Source of the DNA: Pseudomonas mendocina | Lineage (GTDB): Bacteria; Pseudomonadota; Gammaproteobacteria; Pseudomonadales; Pseudomonadaceae | Reading direction: 5' to 3' | Assembly (NCBI GenBank): GCA_037482215.1 | Contig: CP148074.1 | Span: 2,294,001 to 2,358,000, forward strand | DNA: 64,000 nt | In this document: piece by piece, positions 8,134 through 17,409 of the stretch | Layout of the letters: each line of letters starts with the position of its first letter | Numbering within the stretch: the stretch's first letter is position 1 | Position numbers and translations under genes: made by a program | Notes under the pieces: generated by a model | Database searches by the model: none | Seen by the model: the letters and a program-made list of their open reading frames with translations, nothing else | Told to the model about the DNA's origin: nothing

Positions 8134-9660
8134 TCAATCCTTCAGGAAGGCTTTGAAGCGGAACAGCTCAGTCAGGCGATAGCCGCGGTAGCGACCCATA
8201 GCCAGCATGAAGCCCACCAGAATCAGCAGCACAGCCGGGAAGGTGAACACGAAGTAGTTCAACTCCGGAACGCTCATCAGCAGGTGTGCAAGAGTTGCCG
8301 CAAACAGGGTGCCGACAGCCACTTTAAAGGCTGTATTACCGCCACGCTCTTCCCAGGTGATAGACAGACGCTCGATGGTCATGGTCAGAATTACCATTGG
8401 GAACAGAGCAACGGAGAGGCCGCGCTCTAAGCCGAGTTTGTGGCTGAACAGGCTGATAACGGCAATCAGCACAACCACAAAGGTCAGAACCACAGACAGG
8501 CGAGGCAGCATTTGCAATTTCAAATGCTCAAGATAGGAGCGAAGTGAAAGGCCCAATGCGGTGATGATGGTAAACAGCACAATGCCGAAGCCCAGTTGGG
8601 TTTCGCGGAAGGCCAGAGCAATCAGTACCGGAGTAAATGTACCCAGTGTTTGCAGGCCGCCCAGGTTACGCAGGATCAGGATGACCAGTACACCAAACGG
8701 GATCATGACCATGATCATGAAGGTCTGCTGGGTTTGCAGCGGCAGGCCGTACAGGGAGTATTCAAGGAAGTCCGCGTCGGTGTTTTCATCCGTCAGTTTG
8801 GCCAGGCGGATGGCGTTCATCTCGCTGCTGTCCAAGCTGAAGCTCACCTGAGCCTGTTTTCCGCCCTCAAGCGTTACCAGATCTGCATCGCCAGTCCACC
8901 AAACCAAGCGATCATCAGGCAGGCCTTGTTCACCTGTTTCAGGGTTGAAGTACAGCCAGTTTTCACCGTTAAAGCTGCGCAGCCATAGCTCAGGGCTCTG
9001 GGCTATATCGGCGGCGAGGCGGATTGTGTGGACGCGCTCCATTGGCACATGGGCAATGGACAGCAGAAGGTCAATGACCTTGGCTTTCTTAGCTGTGGAA
9101 GCGTCGCCGCCGAGCAGCAGTTTTACGTTGTCATCATTGGTGTTGTTGACACGTTTGATGGTTTCGCTGATGAAGGTCTCAACGTCGGCGGAGTGCTGAC
9201 GGATCGGCGCGAGCAAGGCTTCGGCAGCAATTTTCTCCGGGCCTTCAACAGGCAGGCTGTCACGGAAGATCGGGCCTTTGGCCTTTAGTTGCTCACCGCT
9301 ATAGCGTTTGGTGAGAACCAAACGGTAGTAGAGGGTTTGCTTGCCGCTGGCGCGACGCGCAGACCACGTCACTTTACGGTTGCCATCAACACGGTTGACG
9401 CTTACGCCGTAGTTATTAGAGATGAAACTCTCGTTGAGGCTCACGTAATCCTGAGTCAGTGGCGGCACGAACATCTGCAGCTTCACAGGCTCACGCGGGC
9501 TGGCCTGGAATTCGACCTTAGCGTCGATATTCCATAAATCATCGGTCTCGTCTTCGGTCATGGGGATACCGAGAACAAAGATCTGATAAGCCGTAATCAG
9601 AACGCCCAGACTCACAAGGAGTATGACCAGGACTTTCAGATGGAGAGTAAGAGAGCGCAT
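8134..9660 (-). CDS. Inactive transglutaminase fused to seven transmembrane helices
   Basis: 508 residues. One N-terminal membrane helix (about 8-30) is followed by a periplasmic domain of about 280 residues with transglutaminase-like fold but without a clear Cys-His-Asp triad. A hydrophobic half with about seven helices (about 320-490) ends in YRLTELFRFKAFLKD. This is the Transglut_i_TM plus 7TM_transglut architecture. Its invariant pairing with an ATP-grasp ligase and a retropepsin-like protease suggests a transmembrane scaffold or sensor for an envelope peptide-modifying system. That role is inference. Confidence 0.85.
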   Translation of the reverse strand: MRSLTLHLKVLVILLVSLGVLITAYQIFVLGIPMTEDETDDLWNIDAKVEFQASPREPVKLQMFVPPLTQDYVSLNESFISNNYGVSVNRVDGNRKVTWSARRASGKQTLYYRLVLTKRYSGEQLKAKGPIFRDSLPVEGPEKIAAEALLAPIRQHSADVETFISETIKRVNNTNDDNVKLLLGGDASTAKKAKVIDLLLSIAHVPMERVHTIRLAADIAQSPELWLRSFNGENWLYFNPETGEQGLPDDRLVWWTGDADLVTLEGGKQAQVSFSLDSSEMNAIRLAKLTDENTDADFLEYSLYGLPLQTQQTFMIMVMIPFGVLVILILRNLGGLQTLGTFTPVLIALAFRETQLGFGIVLFTIITALGLSLRSYLEHLKLQMLPRLSVVLTFVVVLIAVISLFSHKLGLERGLSVALFPMVILTMTIERLSITWEERGGNTAFKVAVGTLFAATLAHLLMSVPELNYFVFTFPAVLLILVGFMLAMGRYRGYRLTELFRFKAFLKD

Positions 9661-9665
9661 TGGGG

Positions 9666-10202
9666 TTACTCGGCAGGGGTTACGTCAATGCTACAAGCGG
9701 GTTTGCCTGAAGCGTAGGTAATACTCGGATCGACCAGTGCTGAAAAGCGCTTCAGCGCTTCTGAGCCTATCAATAGTGGATATTCGAATGCACTGCGATC
9801 CGTCAAGTTGACTTCAATTGTCTGCAGGTTGTTCCCCATACAAACATCAAGCTCAATAACTGGGCGGGCAGTGTAAGTCTTATCTTCGTCTGGATCGTAG
9901 TCGCCAGCGCGGCGTTTGATTTTGCTGATGCGCGCCAGCGGGCGCTCAATTGAAGAGGTGTGGGTAGAGTCCACAGCGAGGTTAAAACGAACCCAAGTTT
10001 CGCCGTTGCGTTTAAACCGAGTGATGTCCCGGGCGCTCAGTGAGGCTGTCTTGGCGCCTGTATCGAGTTTGGCGGCCAAACGCAGGTCGAAGTCAACAAG
10101 GTTGACGTATTCATTCAGCCCATAAATGTTTTTGTCATTAGCCCAGCTCAAGCTTGGCGCTAGCAGTAGACATAAAAGAAAGAGCGCAGGTTTATTAATC
10201 AT
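9666..10202 (-). CDS. Retropepsin-like periplasmic protease (RimB/ATP-dependent zinc protease family)
   Basis: 178 residues with a signal peptide (hydrophobic stretch ending near LSWA, about residue 20). The pepsin-like motif KLDTGAKTASLSA is near residue 43; the DTGA aspartate is the expected catalytic residue of a retropepsin dimer. Family annotation as ATP-dependent zinc protease is historical. An open frame continues upstream to 10754 but lacks homology and runs into the divergent prpR promoter, so the ATG at 10202 is preferred. AGGA lies unusually close (3 nt) to this ATG. It is first in the operon with the 7TM and ATP-grasp genes. Confidence 0.8.
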   Translation of the reverse strand: MINKPALFLLCLLLAPSLSWANDKNIYGLNEYVNLVDFDLRLAAKLDTGAKTASLSARDITRFKRNGETWVRFNLAVDSTHTSSIERPLARISKIKRRAGDYDPDEDKTYTARPVIELDVCMGNNLQTIEVNLTDRSAFEYPLLIGSEALKRFSALVDPSITYASGKPACSIDVTPAE

Positions 10203-10413
10203 AGGTCCTGAGGCAAAACATCCGAGTTGACACAAGCAGCAGTTCTGCTGGGTCGCAATTATTTTTTGGAGTCTAGCAGGTGCCCGGGAATTGTTCTGAA
10301 AGGGCCGAGTGGCGTGCATTCTAACATGTGAATTTTCAGTCGTGGCAGGCACTTGCGGCAGTTTCAAAACGTAAAAACTGCTCTTGGGGCTCAATTTTAT
10401 ACCTATCGAAAAG

Positions 10414-10425
10414 ATTGTCGACAAT
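10414..10425. promoter_or_regulatory. Predicted PrpR operator, upstream copy
   Basis: Perfect 12-bp palindrome ATTGTCGACAAT lying just upstream of the -35 element of prpR. The form fits operators of FCD-type GntR regulators. A second copy lies 74 bp downstream. Confidence 0.6.
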
Positions 10426-10439
10426 CCATTTGTTTTTGG

Positions 10440-10468
10440 TTGACCTTGCCGCTCTCCATCGCTAGATT
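10440..10468 (+). promoter_or_regulatory. Predicted sigma-70 promoter of the prp operon
   Basis: TTGACC (10440-10445), a 17-bp spacer and TAGATT (10463-10468) predict a start near 10475. The two GntR-like operator copies bracket it. Confidence 0.6.
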
Positions 10469-10487
10469 TAACGAAATTGCACTCAAT

Positions 10488-10499
10488 GGTGTCGACAAT
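10488..10499. promoter_or_regulatory. Predicted PrpR operator, copy abutting the prpR start codon
   Basis: GGTGTCGACAAT shares the GTCGACAAT core with the upstream palindrome and ends directly at the ATG at 10500. It would block transcript elongation or translation and also occupies the place of a ribosome site. Confidence 0.55.
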
Positions 10500-11222
10500 A
10501 TGCTCGATGAAGCGGTTCCACAAGCCACTGTTCAAGATGACACTGAAACGTTGTCTGAACAGGTTTTTCGTCGCATCCAGAGCGCCATTGTTCAGGGGGA
10601 GATTGCTCCCGGGAGCAAAATCTCTGAGCCGGAACTGGCCAGAACGTATGGGATTAGCCGTGGGCCATTGCGTGAGGCGATCCATCGGCTCGAAGGGCAG
10701 AGGCTGCTGGTAAGGATTCCCCATGTAGGCGCCCGAGTGGTTGAGCTGAGCCACGCAGAGTTGATCGAGCTGTATGAAATCCGTGAATCGCTTGAAGGCA
10801 TGGCGTGCCGTCTTGCGGCCGAGCGCATGAGTCAGGCTGAGATTGATGAGCTACGCCGCGTGCTTGAATTGCATGAGCAGGACTCTGCATTCAAGGCAGG
10901 TGTCGGTTATTACCAGCAGGAGGGTGATTTCGACTTCCACTATCGAATCATTCAAGGCAGCGGTAATAAAACCCTGGTGCAGATGCTGTGTGGAGAGCTT
11001 TACCAGCTGGTCCGTATGTATCGCTTGCAGTTCTCCGCGACGCCTAACCGCCCGCGTCAGGCCTTTAACGAACACCACCGAATTCTCGACGCCATTGCCG
11101 ACCGTGACGGCGAACTGGCCGAGCTGTTGATGCGCCGTCACATCGGCGCTTCAAAACGCAACATCGAGCGCCATTACCTGAGCGCGCAAACTCAAACTGC
11201 GAAATCCCGAGGTGAGTCATGA
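10500..11222 (+). CDS. prpR: GntR-family regulator of propionate catabolism
   Basis: 240 residues. The N-terminal winged helix (about 20-85) contains [29 protein letters not shown]. The C-terminal FCD ligand domain has metal-ligand candidates in the [10 protein letters not shown] and [10 protein letters not shown] segments. It is the first gene of the 2-methylcitrate operon and overlaps prpB by ATGA. A frame open to 10353 crosses the promoter and is not used. No Shine-Dalgarno sequence precedes the ATG at 10500 because an operator copy lies there. It is likely an autorepressor relieved by a methylcitrate-cycle intermediate (inference from family and operator layout). Confidence 0.88.
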   Translation: MLDEAVPQATVQDDTETLSEQVFRRIQSAIVQGEIAPGSKISEPELARTYGISRGPLREAIHRLEGQRLLVRIPHVGARVVELSHAELIELYEIRESLEGMACRLAAERMSQAEIDELRRVLELHEQDSAFKAGVGYYQQEGDFDFHYRIIQGSGNKTLVQMLCGELYQLVRMYRLQFSATPNRPRQAFNEHHRILDAIADRDGELAELLMRRHIGASKRNIERHYLSAQTQTAKSRGES

Positions 11223-12103
11223 GCTTGAAAACTCCAGGCCAGCGTTTCCGCGATGCGGTTGCTGAAGAACATCCCCTTCAGGTGGTCGGCGCGATTAACG
11301 CCAACCACGCTTTGCTGGCCAAGCGTGCTGGGTTCAAGGCCATTTACCTGTCCGGCGGTGGTGTGGCCGCAGGCTCCTTGGGGCTGCCGGATTTGGGTAT
11401 TACTGGCCTGGATGATGTGTTGACAGATGTGCGCCGCATTACCGATGTCTGCGACCTGCCGCTGTTGGTTGATGTGGATACCGGCTTTGGTGCTTCTGCG
11501 TTCAACGTCGCCCGTACCGTTAAGTCGATGATCAAGTTTGGCGCTGCTGCTATCCATATCGAAGATCAGGTCGGTGCTAAGCGTTGTGGTCATCGCCCGA
11601 ATAAGGAAATCGTCACCCAGCAAGAGATGGTTGATCGTATCAAGGCAGCCGTTGATGCCCGTACTGATGACAGCTTTGTGATCATGGCGCGTACCGATGC
11701 GCTGGCTGTTGAGGGCCTTAACTCTGCCCTGGATCGCGCTGCGGCCTGTATTGAAGCCGGTGCAGACATGATCTTCCCAGAGGCCATCACTGAGCTGGCC
11801 ATGTACAAAACCTTTGCTGACCGCGTTAAAGCCCCGATCCTGGCCAACATCACAGAGTTCGGCGCTACTCCTCTGTACACAACAGAAGAGCTGGCCTCGG
11901 TTGATGTCGCACTGGCGCTGTATCCGCTGTCGGCATTCCGCGCTATGAACAAAGCTGCTGAAAATGTCTACACCGCGCTGCGCCGCGACGGCACTCAGAA
12001 GAATGTTGTCGACACCATGCAGACCCGCATGGAGCTCTACGATCGCATCAACTATCACGCTTTCGAGCAAAGCCTCGACGCCTTGTTCGCAGCCAAGAAG
12101 TAA
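11219..12103 (+). CDS. prpB: 2-methylisocitrate lyase
   Basis: 294 residues. Cleaves 2-methylisocitrate to pyruvate and succinate, the last step of the methylcitrate cycle. The isocitrate-lyase superfamily barrel is clear: VDVDTGFG metal site near residue 85, the catalytic loop KRCGHRPNK near residue 121 and MARTDA near residue 158. It overlaps the prpR stop by 4 bp, so it is translationally coupled. A 68-nt gap separates it from prpC. Confidence 0.95.
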   Translation: MSLKTPGQRFRDAVAEEHPLQVVGAINANHALLAKRAGFKAIYLSGGGVAAGSLGLPDLGITGLDDVLTDVRRITDVCDLPLLVDVDTGFGASAFNVARTVKSMIKFGAAAIHIEDQVGAKRCGHRPNKEIVTQQEMVDRIKAAVDARTDDSFVIMARTDALAVEGLNSALDRAAACIEAGADMIFPEAITELAMYKTFADRVKAPILANITEFGATPLYTTEELASVDVALALYPLSAFRAMNKAAENVYTALRRDGTQKNVVDTMQTRMELYDRINYHAFEQSLDALFAAKK

Positions 12104-12171
12104 GCCCCGGGCCGCAAGCGCAGCCTTGATATAACAAGAATTTTGCTGGATCAGATGAGGAGATAACCGCC

Positions 12172-13332
12172 ATGAGCGCTACCCCAGAGACCACCCCTGG
12201 CTTCAAACCGAAAAAATCCGTAGCCCTGAGCGGCACTGCCGCTGGCAATACTGCACTGTGCACCGTAGGCCGTAGCGGCAACGACCTGCATTACCGTGGT
12301 TATGACATTCTCGATGTTGCTACCACCTGCGAATTCGAAGAAATCGCTCACCTGCTGGTCCACGGTAAGCTGCCAAACGTAGCTGAGCTGGCGGGTTACA
12401 AAGCTAAGCTGAAAGCCCTGCGCGGTCTGCCAGCAGCTCTGAAAACGGCTCTGGAGCAACTGCCTCCGTCCGCACACCCGATGGATGTGATGCGCACAGG
12501 TGTATCGGTACTAGGCTGCCTGGCTCCAGAGAAAGACGATCACAACCACCCGGGTGCACGTGATATCGCTGACAAGCTGATGGCCTCCTTGGGCAGCATG
12601 CTCCTGTACTGGTATCACTTCAGCCATAACGGCAAGCGTATCGACGTTGAAACTGACGACGACAGCATCGGCGGCCACTTCCTGCACCTGCTGCACGGTG
12701 AAGCGCCGCGTGAGTCTTGGGTCCGCGCCATGCATACATCGCTGATCCTGTATGCAGAGCACGAATTTAACGCCTCCACGTTCACCTCTCGTGTGATTGC
12801 CGGTACGGGCTCCGATATGTTCTCGGCCATTGCCGGTGGTATCGGTGCCCTGCGTGGCCCGAAACACGGCGGTGCTAACGAAGTCGCCTTCGAAATCCAG
12901 AAGCGTTACGACAATCCGGACGAGGCGGAAGCCGATATCCGTGCCCGCGTTGAGAAGAAAGAAGTGGTTATCGGCTTCGGCCACCCGGTGTACACCGTTG
13001 CTGACCCGCGTAACAAAGTGATCAAAGAGGTTGCTCGCGAGCTGTCAAACGAGCAGAACAACACCAAGATGTATGACATTGCTGAGCGCCTTGAATCAGT
13101 GATGTGGGAAATCAAGAAAATGTTCCCGAACCTGGACTGGTTCAGCGCGGTGAGCTACCACATGATGGGCGTTCCGACTGCAATGTTCACTCCGCTGTTC
13201 GTGATTGCCCGTACTGCCGGCTGGTCCAGTCACGTGATTGAGCAACGCATCGACGGAAAGATCATCCGTCCAAGCGCCAATTACACCGGCCCTGAAGACC
13301 TGAAATTCGTCGCCCTGAAGGATCGTAAATAA
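12172..13332 (+). CDS. prpC: 2-methylcitrate synthase
   Basis: 386 residues. Condenses propionyl-CoA with oxaloacetate. Citrate synthase family motifs: YRGYDI near residue 43, the catalytic His in GGANEVAFE (about residue 233) and [15 protein letters not shown] near residue 271. YTGP and the short C-terminus fit methylcitrate rather than hexameric citrate synthases. GAGGAG lies 9 nt before the ATG. It is followed after 1 nt by acnD. Confidence 0.95.
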   Translation: MSATPETTPGFKPKKSVALSGTAAGNTALCTVGRSGNDLHYRGYDILDVATTCEFEEIAHLLVHGKLPNVAELAGYKAKLKALRGLPAALKTALEQLPPSAHPMDVMRTGVSVLGCLAPEKDDHNHPGARDIADKLMASLGSMLLYWYHFSHNGKRIDVETDDDSIGGHFLHLLHGEAPRESWVRAMHTSLILYAEHEFNASTFTSRVIAGTGSDMFSAIAGGIGALRGPKHGGANEVAFEIQKRYDNPDEAEADIRARVEKKEVVIGFGHPVYTVADPRNKVIKEVARELSNEQNNTKMYDIAERLESVMWEIKKMFPNLDWFSAVSYHMMGVPTAMFTPLFVIARTAGWSSHVIEQRIDGKIIRPSANYTGPEDLKFVALKDRK

Positions 13333-13333
13333 C

Positions 13334-15943
13334 ATGAACAGCCAATACCGCAAGCCGTTAGCGGGTACTCAGCTGGATTATTTCGATGCCCGTGAGGCGG
13401 TCGATGCCATCGAAGCCGGTGCCTGGGCCAAGCTGCCTTACACCAGCCGTGTGCTGGCTGAGCAGCTCGTGCGTCGCTGCGATCCGGCCGCGCTGACCGA
13501 TTCGCTGAAGCAGCTAATCGAACGCAAGCAGGAGCTGGACTTCCCGTGGTATCCAGCTCGTGTGGTCTGCCATGACATTCTTGGTCAGACTGCGCTGGTT
13601 GACCTCGCAGGCCTGCGCGACGCCATTGCAGAGCAGGGCGGTGACCCGTCCAAGGTCAATCCTGTGGTGCCCACTCAACTGATCGTTGACCACTCGCTGG
13701 CCGTGGAATATGCAGGCTTTGACCCGCAAGCCTTTGAGAAAAACCGTGAAGTTGAAGAGCGTCGTAACGAAGACCGCTTCCACTTTATTGAGTGGACCAA
13801 GACTGCGTTTAAAAACGTCGACGTGATCCCGGCTGGTAACGGCATCATGCACCAGATCAACCTGGAGAAAATGAGTCCGGTGATCCAGGCGCGTGGTGGC
13901 GTGGCCTTCCCGGATACCTGCGTAGGGACCGACAGCCACACGCCGCACGTAGATGCCTTGGGCGTAATTGCTATCGGCGTTGGCGGTTTGGAAGCCGAAA
14001 CCGTCATGCTAGGTCGCGCCTCGATGATGCGCCTGCCGGATATCGTCGGTGTAAAACTGACTGGCAAGCGCCAGCCAGGCATCACGGCAACTGACATCGT
14101 GCTGGCCCTGACTGAGTTCCTGCGTAAGGAGCGTGTTGTAGGTGCTTGGGTTGAGTTCTTCGGTGAGGGCGCAGACAGCCTCTCCATCGGCGACCGCGCC
14201 ACCATCTCCAATATGTGCCCTGAGTACGGCGCCACAGCGGCGATGTTCTACATCGACCAGCAAACCATCGACTACCTCAAGCTCACAGGCCGTGAGCCGG
14301 AGCAGGTTGCCCTGGTTGAGAACTACGCTAAGACCACTGGCCTGTGGGCTGATGCACTGAAAACAGCGGTTTATGAGCGAGTGCTGACGTTTGACCTGTC
14401 CACCGTTGTGCGCAACATGGCTGGTCCGTCCAACCCGCACAAGCGTCTGCCGACCTCTGCCTTGAATGAGCGCGGTATTGCAGATGAAGCCAAGTTGGCT
14501 GCAGCTAAGCAGGAAGAAGCGCAAGGGTTGATGCCTGATGGTGCCGTGATCATCGCTGCAATCACCAGCTGCACCAACACTTCTAACCCACGCAACGTCG
14601 TTGCAGCGGGATTGCTGGCTAAAAAAGCAAACGAGCTGGGTCTGGTCCGCAAACCTTGGGTTAAAACGTCGTTTGCTCCTGGCTCTAAAGTAGCCAAGCT
14701 GTATCTGGAAGAGTCCGGTCTATTGCCTGAGCTGGAAAAACTCGGTTTTGGCATCGTCGCCTATGCCTGCACCACCTGTAACGGCATGAGCGGTGCGCTG
14801 GACCCGGTGATCCAGCAGGAAATCATCGACCGCGACCTGTACGCCACTGCTGTGTTGTCCGGTAACCGTAACTTCGATGGCCGGATTCACCCATACGCCA
14901 AGCAGGCCTTCCTCGCTTCGCCGCCGCTGGTTGTGGCCTATGCCATCGCTGGTACGGTGCGTTTCGATATCGAGCAAGACGTACTGGGGCATGATGCACA
15001 AGGCAATCCGATCACCTTGAAAGACCTGTGGCCGAGCGATGAAGAGATCGACGCCATAGTGGCTGCCAGCGTGAAGCCGGAGCAGTTCAAACAGATCTAC
15101 ATTCCAATGTTTGATCTGGGCACGGTCAAAGAAGCTGACAGCCCGCTGTATGACTGGCGTCCACAGTCCACCTACATCCGCCGTCCGCCGTACTGGGAAG
15201 GTGCGCTGGCAGGTGAGCGTACGCTTAAAGGCATGCGTCCGTTAGCATTGCTGCCGGATAACATCACCACGGATCACTTGTCGCCGTCTAACGCCATCCT
15301 GGCCAACTCGGCTGCTGGCGAGTACCTGGCCAAAATGGGCCTGCCGGAGGAGGACTTCAACTCCTACGCGACCCACCGTGGCGATCACTTGACTGCGCAG
15401 CGTGCGACCTTTGCCAACCCGCAACTGGTCAACGAAATGGCTGTTGTCGATGGTGAGGTGAAGAAAGGTTCGCTCGCACGCGTTGAGCCGGAAGGCAAAG
15501 TGATGCGTATGTGGGAGGCAATCGAGACCTACATGGACCGCAAGCAGCCGCTGATTATCATCGCCGGTGCAGACTACGGTCAGGGGTCGTCTCGTGACTG
15601 GGCCGCTAAGGGCGTGCGTTTGGCTGGTGTAGAAGCGATCGTGGCCGAAGGCTTCGAGCGTATTCACCGCACCAACCTGATCGGTATGGGGGTGTTGCCG
15701 CTGGAGTTTAAGGCTGGCACTAACCGTAAAACCTTGGCGCTCGATGGTACTGAGACGTACGACGTGATCGGTGAGCGCAAACCGCGCGCCGATCTGACGC
15801 TGATCATCAATCGTAAGAATGGTGAGCAAGTCGAAGTGCAGGTGACATGCCGTTTGGATACCGCCGAAGAAGTTTCGATCTACGAAGCAGGCGGTGTGTT
15901 GCAGCGTTTTGCCAAGGACTTCCTTGAGTCCAGCGCAGGTTAA
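13334..15943 (+). CDS. acnD: Fe/S-dependent 2-methylisocitrate dehydratase AcnD
   Basis: 869 residues of aconitase-A type. Fe-S cluster cysteines are seen in AAITSCTNTSNP (about residue 412) and YACTTCNGMSG (about residue 480). DTCVGTDSHTPH (about residue 196) and the swivelling-domain QGSSRDWAAKG (about residue 752) follow the family. AcnD dehydrates 2-methylcitrate to a 2-methylaconitate isomer that PrpF converts further. The presence of prpF downstream supports AcnD over AcnA. The gene starts 1 nt after the prpC stop, so the operon is tight. Confidence 0.93.
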   Translation: MNSQYRKPLAGTQLDYFDAREAVDAIEAGAWAKLPYTSRVLAEQLVRRCDPAALTDSLKQLIERKQELDFPWYPARVVCHDILGQTALVDLAGLRDAIAEQGGDPSKVNPVVPTQLIVDHSLAVEYAGFDPQAFEKNREVEERRNEDRFHFIEWTKTAFKNVDVIPAGNGIMHQINLEKMSPVIQARGGVAFPDTCVGTDSHTPHVDALGVIAIGVGGLEAETVMLGRASMMRLPDIVGVKLTGKRQPGITATDIVLALTEFLRKERVVGAWVEFFGEGADSLSIGDRATISNMCPEYGATAAMFYIDQQTIDYLKLTGREPEQVALVENYAKTTGLWADALKTAVYERVLTFDLSTVVRNMAGPSNPHKRLPTSALNERGIADEAKLAAAKQEEAQGLMPDGAVIIAAITSCTNTSNPRNVVAAGLLAKKANELGLVRKPWVKTSFAPGSKVAKLYLEESGLLPELEKLGFGIVAYACTTCNGMSGALDPVIQQEIIDRDLYATAVLSGNRNFDGRIHPYAKQAFLASPPLVVAYAIAGTVRFDIEQDVLGHDAQGNPITLKDLWPSDEEIDAIVAASVKPEQFKQIYIPMFDLGTVKEADSPLYDWRPQSTYIRRPPYWEGALAGERTLKGMRPLALLPDNITTDHLSPSNAILANSAAGEYLAKMGLPEEDFNSYATHRGDHLTAQRATFANPQLVNEMAVVDGEVKKGSLARVEPEGKVMRMWEAIETYMDRKQPLIIIAGADYGQGSSRDWAAKGVRLAGVEAIVAEGFERIHRTNLIGMGVLPLEFKAGTNRKTLALDGTETYDVIGERKPRADLTLIINRKNGEQVEVQVTCRLDTAEEVSIYEAGGVLQRFAKDFLESSAG

Positions 15944-15959
15944 ACAACCCTGCGCACCC

Positions 15960-16010
15960 TGTAGGAGCGACTTCAGTCGCGAACAGTTTTCGGCTGACGT
16001 CGTTCCTACA
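15960..16010. repeat. Pseudomonas REP element between acnD and prpF
   Basis: The 5' part TGTAGGAGCGACTTCAGTCG is the classic Pseudomonas REP head and is closed by TCGTTCCTACA at 16000-16010, giving an imperfect long palindrome. It may stabilise the acnD end of the transcript. A related REP pair lies after prpF. Confidence 0.8.
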
Positions 16011-16056
16011 GCACATAACCCACTTCGCCACCGATACGCTATTTCAGGATCAAGCC

Positions 16057-17244
16057 ATGGCCCACTTACCGCAAGTGAAGATTCCAGCCACTTACATCCG
16101 TGGCGGCACCAGTAAAGGCGTGTTCTTCCGCCTACAAGATTTGCCTGAGTCCTGCCAGGTTCCGGGAACCCCGCGGGATCGCCTGTTTATGCGGGTGATT
16201 GGCAGCCCTGACCCCTATTCAGCGCACATTGACGGTATGGGAGGGGCAACCTCGAGTACCAGCAAGTGTGTAATTTTGTCTAAAAGCAGCCAGCCGGATC
16301 ACGACGTTGATTACCTCTACGGTCAGATCTCAATAGACAAGGCCTTTGTAGATTGGAGCGGCAACTGCGGCAACCTGTCTACCGCCGCTGGCGCTTTTGC
16401 TATTCACGCCGGGTTGGTTGATCCATCGCGCATTCCGCAGAACGGCATCTGTGTGGTTCGCATCTGGCAAGCCAATATTAAGAAAACCATCATCGCTCAT
16501 GTTCCAGTAACCAACGGAGAGGTTCAGGAAACCGGCGACTTTGAGCTGGATGGCGTGACATTCCCAGCGGCGGAAATTGTTCTGGAGTTCCTTGATCCGT
16601 CCGATGATGGCGAGGAGGGCGGCTCCATGTTCCCCACTGGCAATCTTGTGGACGAACTGGACGTTCCGGGCATCGGCACCCTGCAGGCAACCATGATCAG
16701 CGCTGGTATTCCGACCGTGTTTGTTAAGGCGGAAGAAATCGGCTATCAGGGCACTGAACTGCGCGAACAGATCAATACGGACCCTCAAGCGCTGGCCCGG
16801 CTGGAGGCTATCCGTGTCGCGGGCGCATTGCGCATGGGGCTGATCAAAACCCCAGAAGAAGCAGCAACTCGCCAACACACTCCCAAAATAGCCTTTGTTA
16901 GTCCGCCTAAAGACTATGTGTCCTCTAGCGGTAAAACTGTTAAGGCCTCAGATGTTGATTTGTTGGTTCGTGCAGTTTCCATGGGCAAACTGCACCACGC
17001 GATGATGGGAACTGCTGCTGTCGCAATCGGCACAGCTGCTGCCATACCCGGTACGCTGGTGAATCAGGCAGCAGGTGGTGGTGAGCCTAATGCTGTGCGT
17101 TTCGGCCATCCATCCGGAACTCTGCGCGTGGGGGCAGAAGCTCAGCAGGAGCAGGGAGAGTGGGTCGTTAAGAAGGCCATCATGTCGCGCTCGGCGCGTA
17201 TCTTGATGGAAGGATGGGTGCGGGTTCCGCAGGAATCGTTCTGA
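16057..17244 (+). CDS. prpF: 2-methylaconitate cis-trans isomerase PrpF
   Basis: 395 residues. PrpF is required with AcnD in the AcnD-type methylcitrate cycle and isomerises 2-methylaconitate. The diaminopimelate-epimerase-like fold shows as PATYIRGGTSKGVFF near the N-terminus, with the active-site lysine in the TSK segment, and GNCGNLSTAAGAFA near residue 104. AGGA lies 7 nt before the ATG. It is the last gene of the operon; no prpD follows, and the next gene ppsR is convergent after a REP pair. Confidence 0.95.
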   Translation: MAHLPQVKIPATYIRGGTSKGVFFRLQDLPESCQVPGTPRDRLFMRVIGSPDPYSAHIDGMGGATSSTSKCVILSKSSQPDHDVDYLYGQISIDKAFVDWSGNCGNLSTAAGAFAIHAGLVDPSRIPQNGICVVRIWQANIKKTIIAHVPVTNGEVQETGDFELDGVTFPAAEIVLEFLDPSDDGEEGGSMFPTGNLVDELDVPGIGTLQATMISAGIPTVFVKAEEIGYQGTELREQINTDPQALARLEAIRVAGALRMGLIKTPEEAATRQHTPKIAFVSPPKDYVSSSGKTVKASDVDLLVRAVSMGKLHHAMMGTAAVAIGTAAAIPGTLVNQAAGGGEPNAVRFGHPSGTLRVGAEAQQEQGEWVVKKAIMSRSARILMEGWVRVPQESF

Positions 17245-17343
17245 GCCGAGCTTTTAACAAAGCACTTTAATTTGTGAGTTCTTATTCTTTTAAAACAATG
17301 GCTTGAGTCGGTATTTTAAGAGTTTGAACGAACAAATTTTGCT

Positions 17344-17395
17344 ACTAAAGTCGCTCCTACAATGGGCAGTGCCCTGTAGGGCGACTTCAGTGGCG
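17344..17395. repeat. Inverted REP pair (REPIN-like) between prpF and ppsR
   Basis: A reverse REP ending TCGCTCCTACA (17351-17361) faces a forward degenerate REP TGTAGGGCGACTTCAGTGGC (17375-17394), with 13 nt between them. It lies in the convergent gap of prpF and ppsR, where it could form a long cruciform or 3'-end stem. Confidence 0.7.
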
Positions 17396-17409
17396 TGTAG
17401 CAATAAGCA

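Noticed and set aside
10203..10754. N-terminal extension of the retropepsin gene by 184 codons
   Set aside because: It would put a signal peptide in the middle of the protein and cross the prpR promoter and operators.
12006..12014. TTGTCGACA inside prpB as a third PrpR operator
   Set aside because: It lacks the symmetric outer bases and lies within coding sequence; chance is likely.
11192..12070. Minus-strand open frame of 292 codons opposite prpB
   Set aside because: Shadow of prpB; it lies wholly inside the operon.
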